From contig CANCKG010000007.1 in assembly GCA_947378515.1 (NCBI GenBank), positions 1-11,651 of the forward strand: a DNA stretch of 11,651 nucleotides, read 5' to 3'. Positions within the stretch are counted from its first letter, which is position 1. The number at the start of each line of letters is the position of its first letter. The notes under the pieces are model-generated. The model made no database searches and had not been told where the DNA came from. It saw nothing but the letters and a program-made list of their open reading frames with translations. The position numbers and the translations under genes were made by a program. This document shows, one piece after another, positions 5,423-11,651 of this stretch. This DNA comes from Gammaproteobacteria bacterium. Its GTDB lineage: Bacteria > Pseudomonadota > Gammaproteobacteria > CAISUE01.

Positions 5423-5833
5423 ATGACTATTAAAAGTACCATGACAGCAAAAACCTTAACGGCGATCGAGCGCTTGACTGGTGTTAAATTAACGCTGGGC
5501 AAGTTATTGTGGGCAATCCGCCAAGCCGATGCTTTATCACAAGTCGCCTTTGCCTGTAAGCTTAACGTCAGTAAACAACACTTATGTGATATTGAGCATC
5601 AGCGTAAAATGCTTAGTCCTAAACTAGCCGCCAGTTATGCAGAATTACTTGGCTATTCAAGAGAACAATTTATTCGCTTAGCGGTGCAAGATCAATTGGA
5701 TCGCTTGGGTCGCGATGAATTAAATGTTCAAGTAGAGATTGAAACCACAACCCCGCCGCTCTTTAGTCATAAAGCGACAGACATTTTGACCAAGACTCAC
5801 AAAGTATCCATCGCCGAAGATCATCGTCATTAA
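5423..5833 (+). CDS. XRE-family helix-turn-helix protein
   Basis: The protein is 136 residues from ATG 5423. A Cro/C1-type helix-turn-helix domain spans roughly residues 23-82 (LTLGKLLWAIRQADALSQVAFACKLNVSKQHLCDIEHQRKMLSPKLAASYAELLGYS). The part QVAFACKLNVSKQHLCDIE fits the recognition-helix region. The C-terminal third is polar with no recognised domain. ATG 5423 is chosen because AGG lies 9 nt upstream; ATG 5405 would add six residues with no SD, and ATG 5441 is possible. No toxin, methylase or other partner is adjacent: the IS-like remnant lies upstream and secA 119 bp downstream. It may be an orphan antitoxin or a small regulator. The target is unknown; DNA binding is inferred from the domain. 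Confidence 0.75.
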   Translation: MTIKSTMTAKTLTAIERLTGVKLTLGKLLWAIRQADALSQVAFACKLNVSKQHLCDIEHQRKMLSPKLAASYAELLGYSREQFIRLAVQDQLDRLGRDELNVQVEIETTTPPLFSHKATDILTKTHKVSIAEDHRH

Positions 5834-5887
5834 ACACTTCACACCGCCAATTTGGCGCGTCAAGCAGCTCCGCCCATCGCGATTTCA

Positions 5888-5896
5888 TGCTAAACT
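5888..5896 (+). promoter_or_regulatory. Possible extended -10 promoter for the secA cluster
   Basis: TGCTAAACT fits an extended -10 (TGn then TAAACT, four of six to consensus) 56 bp before the secA ATG. No good -35 is seen at 16-18 bp spacing (bases near 5868-5873 are GC-rich). Upstream, CGCCAA-T-TTGGCG (5845-5857) and ATCGCGAT (5876-5883) are short palindromes that could be a weak terminator stem or binding sites. The call rests on position and partial consensus only. Confidence 0.3.
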
Positions 5897-5909
5897 ATGC
5901 GGTCATTTA

Positions 5910-5926
5910 GCTATTATTTAAATAGC
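5910..5926 (+). promoter_or_regulatory. Small stem-loop in the secA leader
   Basis: GCTATT and AATAGC pair as a 6-bp stem around ATTTA, 26 nt before the secA ATG and just upstream of the SD (AGAGG, 5943-5947, 5 nt from the ATG). In enterobacteria secA is controlled by the SecM arrest peptide encoded upstream; no secM-like frame is present here. The hairpin is AU-rich and weak, so a regulatory role is only a suggestion. Confidence 0.25.
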
Positions 5927-5952
5927 CAAGACCTAATTGCTTAGAGGCTGAT

Positions 5953-8658
5953 ATGCCGTTCAAATTTATCCGTAAACTGGTTGGTTCTCGTAATGAGCGT
6001 TTTTTAAAACAATTACGTAAAAAAATCGCCCAAATTAATGCCTTAGAACCGCAATGGTTGTTATTGACCGATGCGCAATTGCAAGCCAAAACCGCTGAAT
6101 TCAAAGAGCGGTTTAACAAAGGCGAAACGTTAAACCATTTATTACCCGAAGCTTTTGCCACTGTCCGTGAAACATCACGGCGGGTGATGAACATGCGCCA
6201 CTTTGATACTCAATTAATCGGAGGCATGGTGTTACACCTTGGCAAAATCGCGGAAATGCGCACCGGTGAAGGCAAAACCTTAATGGCCACGCTCGCAGCT
6301 TACCTCAATGCTATCAGTGGTTTGGGCGTTCATGTGATTACGGTGAATGATTATCTAGCCAAACGTGATGCTGATTGGATGGCACCCATTTTCCATTTTT
6401 TAGGAATGACCATCGGCGTCGTCGTGTCGCAAATGGATCAAGCGGCGAAAAAACTCGCTTATCACTGCGATATCACTTATGGCACCAATAATGAATACGG
6501 TTTTGATTATTTACGCGACAATATGGCGTTTTCGCAAGAAGATTGCGTCCAACGCATCCTTAACTTTGCCATTGTTGATGAAGTCGATTCTATTCTCATT
6601 GACGAAGCACGGACTCCGTTGATTATTTCGGGGGCTGCCGAAGACAGTTCTGAAATGTATGCCTGCATCGATAAACTGGTGCCACATTTGACCAGGCAAC
6701 GCGATAAAGACGGCCCAGGAGATTTTTCTGTCGATGAAAAGAGCCATCAAGTTTTTTTAACTGAAGATGGCCATGTCAAAGTTGAACAATTACTGCTGGA
6801 TGCGGAATTACTTCCCGCCAATGAAAGTTTATATGCCGCGCACAATATTCGCTTAATGCATCACATCAATGCCGCTTTAAAAGCCTATCATTTATTTCAA
6901 AACAATGTTGCCTATATTGTCCAAAATAATGAAGTGGTGATTGTCGATGAACACACCGGTCGCACTATGCCGGGCCGCCGCTGGTCCGATGGCATCCATC
7001 AAGCAGTCGAAGCCAAAGAAAGGGTTCGTATTCAACAAGAAACCCAAACACTAGCGTCGATCACTTTTCAAAATTATTTTAGGCTTTATCAAAAACTCGC
7101 TGGCATGACGGGAACGGCAGATACCGAAGCCTACGAATTTCAGCAAATTTACAATCTTGAAGTCGTCGTCATCCCTGCCAATAAAACCATTAAACGCAGC
7201 GATTTAACCGACAAAATTTACCTTTCTCAAGCTGAAAAATATCAAGCGATTATTCAAGAAGTGAAAGCCTGTAGCGCTATCAATGCGCCAGTCTTAGTTG
7301 GTACCGCCTCCATTGAAGCATCGGAATTATTGTCGCCGTTGTTAACCCAAGCGGGCATTAGCCATCAAGTCTTGAATGCTAAATTTCATGAACGCGAAGC
7401 CGATATTATCGCCCAGGCAGGGCGCCCTGGCGCTGTCACCATTGCCACGAACATGGCGGGCCGCGGTACCGATATCGTCTTGGGTGGCAATCCTGAAGTG
7501 GAAGTCGCTGCCTTAGAGAATCCAGACGAGACCCAAATCGCGGAAATCCGTGCCGCGTGGAAAGCCCGTCATGAACAAGTGTTAGCAGCCGGCGGCTTAC
7601 ATATCATCGGCTCTGAACGGCATGAATCTCGCCGCATCGATAATCAATTACGCGGTCGGGCCGGTCGCCAGGGGGACCCAGGAAAGACGTTATTTTATTT
7701 GTCGCTGGACGATAATTTAATGCGGATTTTTGCTGGTGATTGGTTAAAACGCGCTATGCAACGCCTCGGTATGAAAGATGGCGAGGCGATCGAACATCGG
7801 ATGGTCACCAAAGCCATCGAAAATGCTCAACGCAAAGTCGAAGGTCGCAATTTTGATGCTCGTAAACAATTACTCGAATTCGATGATGTCGCCAATGATC
7901 AGCGCAAAGTCATTTATGCGAAAAGAACTGAACTATTAGCCAGCAATGATGTGTCTAGCACCGTGGAAAATTTCCGAAACGATATTTTACGCAGTATTTA
8001 TGAGCAATACATTCCCAAAGATAGCTTAGAAGAACAATGGCTAATTACTGATTTGCAATTAGCCCTACAAGAAGGCTTTGGTTTAACACTCCCGCTTGCC
8101 GAATGGCTCGAAGCTGATAGCCAACTCAATGAAGAGCGCTTATTCGATCGTCTTCAAGCTGAACTTAACGCTTTATTTGCTAGCAAACAAGCCGCTTTAG
8201 GCGAAGAATTGCTGCAACGCTTTGAAAAAAATATTTTACTGCAAGCGCTAGATTCACATTGGCGTGAACACTTAGCCTCGATGGACCATTTACGTCAAGG
8301 CATTCATTGGCGGGGCCTGGCGCAAAAAAATCCCAAACAAGAATATAAACGCGAATCCTTCGCCCTGTTCGCCAGCATGCTCGATAACATCAAGCGCGAA
8401 GTGACGCGCTTATTGTGCACCATGCAATTGCATAATTCTACCGAAGTTGATCAATTGGAACAGCAGCGTCGTGCCGCCTTGCCCCATGACTTGATGTTTA
8501 ATCATGCCCCACAAGTTATCACTAGCCTGGAGCCGGAAGTAGCACCGCAGGCACTGCTGCAGACAGGCACGCCACGCATTAGTCGTAATGAACTTTGTCC
8601 TTGTGGCTCCAAGAAAAAATACAAACAGTGTCATGGCGCACTTCGCGCGAGTAATTAA
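5953..8658 (+). CDS. secA: Preprotein translocase ATPase SecA
   Basis: SecA is the motor that pushes unfolded preproteins through SecYEG at the inner membrane using ATP. The 901 residues equal the size of the E. coli protein. Motifs in order: Walker [10 protein letters not shown] (102-110), [35 protein letters not shown] (DEVD at 209-212), [21 protein letters not shown], the second nucleotide-binding half with [20 protein letters not shown] (about 568), and the helical wing and scaffold region with [10 protein letters not shown]-terminal SEC-C zinc site follows, [13 protein letters not shown] (Cys 882, 884, 893 and His 894), which binds SecB and phospholipid in known relatives. The start is set by AGAGG 5 nt before the ATG and by [19 protein letters not shown], a normal SecA N-terminus. 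It heads a close-packed cluster; glmM starts one base after its stop. Confidence 0.99.
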   Translation: MPFKFIRKLVGSRNERFLKQLRKKIAQINALEPQWLLLTDAQLQAKTAEFKERFNKGETLNHLLPEAFATVRETSRRVMNMRHFDTQLIGGMVLHLGKIAEMRTGEGKTLMATLAAYLNAISGLGVHVITVNDYLAKRDADWMAPIFHFLGMTIGVVVSQMDQAAKKLAYHCDITYGTNNEYGFDYLRDNMAFSQEDCVQRILNFAIVDEVDSILIDEARTPLIISGAAEDSSEMYACIDKLVPHLTRQRDKDGPGDFSVDEKSHQVFLTEDGHVKVEQLLLDAELLPANESLYAAHNIRLMHHINAALKAYHLFQNNVAYIVQNNEVVIVDEHTGRTMPGRRWSDGIHQAVEAKERVRIQQETQTLASITFQNYFRLYQKLAGMTGTADTEAYEFQQIYNLEVVVIPANKTIKRSDLTDKIYLSQAEKYQAIIQEVKACSAINAPVLVGTASIEASELLSPLLTQAGISHQVLNAKFHEREADIIAQAGRPGAVTIATNMAGRGTDIVLGGNPEVEVAALENPDETQIAEIRAAWKARHEQVLAAGGLHIIGSERHESRRIDNQLRGRAGRQGDPGKTLFYLSLDDNLMRIFAGDWLKRAMQRLGMKDGEAIEHRMVTKAIENAQRKVEGRNFDARKQLLEFDDVANDQRKVIYAKRTELLASNDVSSTVENFRNDILRSIYEQYIPKDSLEEQWLITDLQLALQEGFGLTLPLAEWLEADSQLNEERLFDRLQAELNALFASKQAALGEELLQRFEKNILLQALDSHWREHLASMDHLRQGIHWRGLAQKNPKQEYKRESFALFASMLDNIKREVTRLLCTMQLHNSTEVDQLEQQRRAALPHDLMFNHAPQVITSLEPEVAPQALLQTGTPRISRNELCPCGSKKKYKQCHGALRASN

Positions 8659-8659
8659 T

Positions 8660-9994
8660 ATGTCGAAGCGTTATTTTGGAACCGATGGCATCCGTGGTCA
8701 AGTAGGCTCTGGCATTATCACGCCCGATTTTATTTTAAAATTGGGCTGGAGCGTTGGCACGGTGTTAAAGCGCTCTGATCCTAATGATGAACACACGGTA
8801 ATTATCGGCAAAGACACCCGCATTTCCGGTTATTTATTTGAATCAGCCTTAGAAGCCGGCTTATCTTCGGCTGGCGTTCACGTGCGATTACTAGGGCCAA
8901 TGCCCACGCCGGCAATTGCTTATTTAACCCGTGCTTTTCGAGCCGATATTGGTATTGTGATCAGTGCTTCACATAACCCTTATTATGATAATGGTATTAA
9001 GTTTTTTTCTAGAGCGGGTCTTAAAATCGACGATGCCATGGAACTGGCCATCGAAGCGATGATGGATGAACCTTTAAAAATGGTTGACTCCGCTTATCTT
9101 GGCAAAGCGGTACGAATTGACGATGCACCGGGGCGTTATATTGAATTTTGTAAAAGTACGTTTCCAAATTCCTTGAGTTTAAGCAAACTTAAAATGGTTT
9201 TGGATTGCGCCAATGGCGCCACTTACCATATCGCTCCCCATGTGTTTGAAGAATTGGGTGCCGAATTAAATATCATCAATAATTACCCCGATGGTTTCAA
9301 TATCAACGAAGATTGTGGTTCGACTCGGCCCGAGCGGCTTTGTAAACTGGTGGTTGCTGAAGGGGCGGATTTAGGCATTGCTTTCGATGGTGATGGCGAT
9401 CGGTTGATCATGGTTGATCATTTAGGTCATATCGTCGATGGCGATAGTTTGCTGTATATTATTGCCAAACACGCACACGAACAGAATCAATTACAAGGTG
9501 GGGTGGTTGGCACAGAAATGACCAATTTAGGGGTGGAGCACGCCTTTCAACAAGCGGGCATTCCCTTTATTCGTGCAAAAGTCGGTGATCGCCATGTCAT
9601 GAGTATGTTAAAAGAACAAGGTTGGTTGATTGGCGGCGAAGGCTCTGGTCATTTAATTTGCTTAGATGCGACATCCACTGGCGATGGCATCGTCGCTGCT
9701 TTGAAAATATTAGCTGTTATCTGTGAAAACAATAAAACGCTTCACGAACTTCAGCAAGCTTTGCTAAAATTACCACAAACGTTGCTCAATATAAAAGTGT
9801 CTGAACCCAAAGTCGTCTTGCAAAACCTAGCGTTTCAAACGGCGATTAAGCAAACTGAACAAAGCTTAGGTGCCAATGGCCGTTTATTGGTTCGTGCCTC
9901 GGGTACCGAAGCGTTGATTCGCATCATGATCGAAGGTCACGATGCTGCGTTAAACCAACGCTTAGCCGAAAATTTAGCCGCTGTGATTCAATAA
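8660..9994 (+). CDS. glmM: Phosphoglucosamine mutase GlmM
   Basis: GlmM converts glucosamine-6-phosphate to glucosamine-1-phosphate, the step before UDP-GlcNAc formation for peptidoglycan and lipopolysaccharide, in the cytoplasm. The 444 residues match the usual family length. Signatures: KRYFGTDGIRGQVG at the N-terminus, the phosphoserine loop ISASHNPYYDNGIKFF (catalytic Ser about 104), the metal loop DGDGDRL (Asp 243, 245, 247), the sugar-binding GGEGSGHL, and the phosphate-binding RASGTEALIRIM (412 onward). ATG 8660 is chosen because it gives the canonical N-terminus. An upstream ATG at 8588 in the same frame lies wholly within the secA zinc-tail codons and would add 24 unrelated residues. 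There is one base between the secA stop and this ATG and no clear SD, which points to translational coupling. In many gammaproteobacteria glmM follows ftsH-folP instead, so its place after secA is a local rearrangement. Confidence 0.98.
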   Translation: MSKRYFGTDGIRGQVGSGIITPDFILKLGWSVGTVLKRSDPNDEHTVIIGKDTRISGYLFESALEAGLSSAGVHVRLLGPMPTPAIAYLTRAFRADIGIVISASHNPYYDNGIKFFSRAGLKIDDAMELAIEAMMDEPLKMVDSAYLGKAVRIDDAPGRYIEFCKSTFPNSLSLSKLKMVLDCANGATYHIAPHVFEELGAELNIINNYPDGFNINEDCGSTRPERLCKLVVAEGADLGIAFDGDGDRLIMVDHLGHIVDGDSLLYIIAKHAHEQNQLQGGVVGTEMTNLGVEHAFQQAGIPFIRAKVGDRHVMSMLKEQGWLIGGEGSGHLICLDATSTGDGIVAALKILAVICENNKTLHELQQALLKLPQTLLNIKVSEPKVVLQNLAFQTAIKQTEQSLGANGRLLVRASGTEALIRIMIEGHDAALNQRLAENLAAVIQ

Positions 9995-10011
9995 ATGTTT
10001 CAAGGTCCTTT

Positions 10012-11421
10012 ATGAAAAGTCGTTTTTGTCCTAGCCCTACGGGCTATATGCATCTTGGCAATGCTCGTACCGCATTATTTAACTATCTAGCTGCGTTAAA
10101 ACACGATGGCTGTTTTTTACTTAGAATCGAAGATACCGATCAAGCACGCTCGATGCACGAGTTAGCCGTTGCTTTGATGGCCGATTTGCATTGGTTAGGC
10201 ATTTATTGGCAAGAAGGTCCGAACGTTGAAGGTTCTCATGGCCCTTATTGGCAATCGAAACGGCAAGCTATTTACGATGAATACTATCAAAAACTCGAAC
10301 AATTAAACGCGGTGTATCCCTGTTTTTGTACCGATGCCGATTTGAGCTTGCAACGTAAAGTTCAACAAGCCGCCAACTTGCCACCGCGCTACAATGGTAC
10401 GTGTCAACACTTATCCGCTGAACAAATCGCTGCTAAGCGTGCTTCTGGATTGAATCCCACGCTACGCTTTCGAGTCCCTGCTAAAGACACGGTACGTTTC
10501 GACGATTATGTTAAAGGCGTTCAAGAATTTCAAACCGCGATCATCGGTGATTTTATTATTCGCAGAGCCGATGGTACCGCGTCGTTTTTATTTTGTAATG
10601 CCATCGATGATGCCTTGATGGGCGTTAATTGCGCACTCAGAGGCGAAGATCACTTATCCAATACTCCCCGGCAATTGTTAATTTTGCAAGCTTTGAGCTT
10701 GCCCAGTCCGCATTATGGCCACATTTCTTTGATTTTAGGCGCCGATGGTGCGCCATTATCAAAACGTAATGGCAGCATGAGTATCGCCGATCTACGGACT
10801 ATGGGTTATTTACCCGAAGCGGTGCGCAATTACTTGAGTCGCTTAGGACATTATTATGAAAACAATGCCTTGATGAGTGCCGTTGAATTAGCCGCCCAAT
10901 TTGATTTTAGTCATTTAGGTACAGCGCCAGCGCGTTTTGATCAAGAACAATTAGTGCATTGGCAACGTGAAGCGGTATTGCGGTTAAATGCAGCAGATTT
11001 TTGGACTTGGTGTGAAGCATCCTGTGCAGCCATCGTACCGGTCAGCCAACGTGAAACTTTCATCAGTGCCATTCAAGGTAATGTGTTGTTTCCGAGTGAA
11101 GCGGCCGCTTGGGCTAGCATCTTTTTCACCCGCATGACGTGGCAAGATGACGTCGTCGCTCAATTGCAGTGCGAACATTTAGCTTATTGCCAAGCCGCTC
11201 ACGCTTTGTTGCTGGATTATCATCAAGACTATTTTTCTGAAAGTGAATTCAAAGCCTTTATTCAAACCTTGGGTAATTGCTTACATATTAAAGCTAAGGC
11301 TTTGTACCATCCTTTACGTTTAGCTATTACCGGTGAAGCGCATGGACCGGACTTAGCGACGATTGCTAAACTCGTACCCTTAGGCGAAATGGCCCAGCGT
11401 TTCGCTCGGGTGATTGAATGA
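10012..11421 (+). CDS. gltX: Glutamyl-tRNA synthetase, GluRS2-like
   Basis: This class I synthetase charges tRNA with glutamate. The 469 residues start with MKSRFCPSPTGYMHLGNART, carrying the HIGH-type ATP site as YMHLG (12-16). A zinc-type module follows (Cys 104, Cys 106, Cys 131, His 133), then the catalytic GEDHLSNTPRQ. The KMSKS loop reads PLSKRNGSMSIADLR (248 onward), with Pro in place of the usual first Lys. The C-terminal 170 or so residues form the alpha-helical anticodon-binding part and are well diverged. The PLSKRxGS form and general build resemble the second GluRS (GltX2) that occurs beside a standard GltX in several gammaproteobacteria; in known cases GluRS2 favours tRNA-Gln for transamidation. 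Which type this is needs the rest of the genome. The SD is AAGG, 8-9 nt upstream. It follows glmM by 17 bp and overlaps the next gene by 4 bp. Confidence 0.95.
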   Translation: MKSRFCPSPTGYMHLGNARTALFNYLAALKHDGCFLLRIEDTDQARSMHELAVALMADLHWLGIYWQEGPNVEGSHGPYWQSKRQAIYDEYYQKLEQLNAVYPCFCTDADLSLQRKVQQAANLPPRYNGTCQHLSAEQIAAKRASGLNPTLRFRVPAKDTVRFDDYVKGVQEFQTAIIGDFIIRRADGTASFLFCNAIDDALMGVNCALRGEDHLSNTPRQLLILQALSLPSPHYGHISLILGADGAPLSKRNGSMSIADLRTMGYLPEAVRNYLSRLGHYYENNALMSAVELAAQFDFSHLGTAPARFDQEQLVHWQREAVLRLNAADFWTWCEASCAAIVPVSQRETFISAIQGNVLFPSEAAAWASIFFTRMTWQDDVVAQLQCEHLAYCQAAHALLLDYHQDYFSESEFKAFIQTLGNCLHIKAKALYHPLRLAITGEAHGPDLATIAKLVPLGEMAQRFARVIE

Positions 11422-11636
11422 CTACTCTCCAAAAACGCTTCATCGCGGGCGCTACGTGCCCTAAATGCTTGCTTGTCGATAAAATTGTCGTTTATCAACA
11501 AGATTCAATCGAATACTGTGAATGTGTTCGTTGTGGTCATAGCCAACAACAAGAACGTGATCCTAAACCGATGCACGCTAAAGTGGCGAGCCGTGAACAT
11601 ATTATCAAAGTGATAAGGCCGATAAAAAAAACGTAG
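11418..11636 (+). CDS. YheV-like (DUF2387) small zinc-binding protein
   Basis: This is a 72-residue protein with the start KRFIAGATCPKC followed by LVDKIVVYQQDSIEYCECVRCGH. It matches the DUF2387/YheV pattern (RFIAGAxCPxC, D-x-hydrophobic, E-C-V-x-CG). Two CxxC-type pairs (Cys14/Cys17 and Cys36/Cys39, plus Cys34) would hold one zinc ion as a rubredoxin-like knuckle. The tail is basic (HIIKVIRPIKKT). Its ATG overlaps the gltX stop as ATGA, so it is read from the same transcript by translational coupling. No function is established for the family; nothing in the sequence ties it to tRNA charging beyond position. The reading frame is complete and ends 15 bp before the window edge. Confidence 0.82.
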   Translation: MTTLQKRFIAGATCPKCLLVDKIVVYQQDSIEYCECVRCGHSQQQERDPKPMHAKVASREHIIKVIRPIKKT

Positions 11637-11651
11637 GGGCGTAAGCTTGCC

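Noticed and set aside
8588..8659. Upstream start for glmM inside secA
   Set aside because: The extra 24 residues come from the out-of-frame secA zinc-tail codons; the canonical GlmM N-terminus begins at 8660.
11636..11651. GGGGC-GTAAGCTT-GCC hairpin start at the window end
   Set aside because: It could be a terminator or a dispersed repeat, but the right arm is cut off by the window edge.

Overview
The window looks like chromosomal DNA from a gammaproteobacterium, most plausibly of the Legionellales (Coxiella, Legionella, Aquicella or Berkiella relatives). This rests on the mix of core genes, the moderate-to-low GC content, and a second-type glutamyl-tRNA synthetase. No rRNA or other species marker is present, so the genus is not assigned.

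Layout: (1) 1-703, the 3' end of scpA, whose last codons and stop lie inside a 13-unit array of 7-bp repeats. (2) 704-2668, a short leader with three matching repeat arms, then uvrC. (3) 2669-3352, a ParD/ParE-type toxin-antitoxin locus: an intact antitoxin behind a duplicated ribosome-binding site, and a toxin gene with an in-frame TGA at codon 8. (4) 3363-4937, cytochrome c oxidase assembly genes: a two-helix DUF2909-type membrane protein on the minus strand, diverging from a SURF1 gene that overlaps a SCO/thioredoxin-like membrane-anchored gene. (5) 4938-5422, a gene-free stretch with a perfect 42-bp palindrome, several further hairpins, and what looks like a decayed IS200/IS605 end or structured-RNA remnant. 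(6) 5423-5833, an orphan XRE-type helix-turn-helix protein. (7) 5953-11636, a tight plus-strand cluster secA-glmM-gltX-(YheV-like zinc protein) with gaps of 1 bp, 17 bp and a 4-bp overlap.

Functions are mostly housekeeping: chromosome condensation (ScpA), nucleotide excision repair (UvrC), respiratory oxidase assembly (SURF1 and SCO-like), protein export (SecA), cell-wall precursor synthesis (GlmM) and tRNA charging (GltX). The accessory signal lies in the joints between these blocks. I found no complete novel defence or mobile system. The best candidates for a second look are the mutually exclusive hairpins abutting the uvrC start, the broken parE, and the palindrome-plus-IS-remnant region at 5019-5400.
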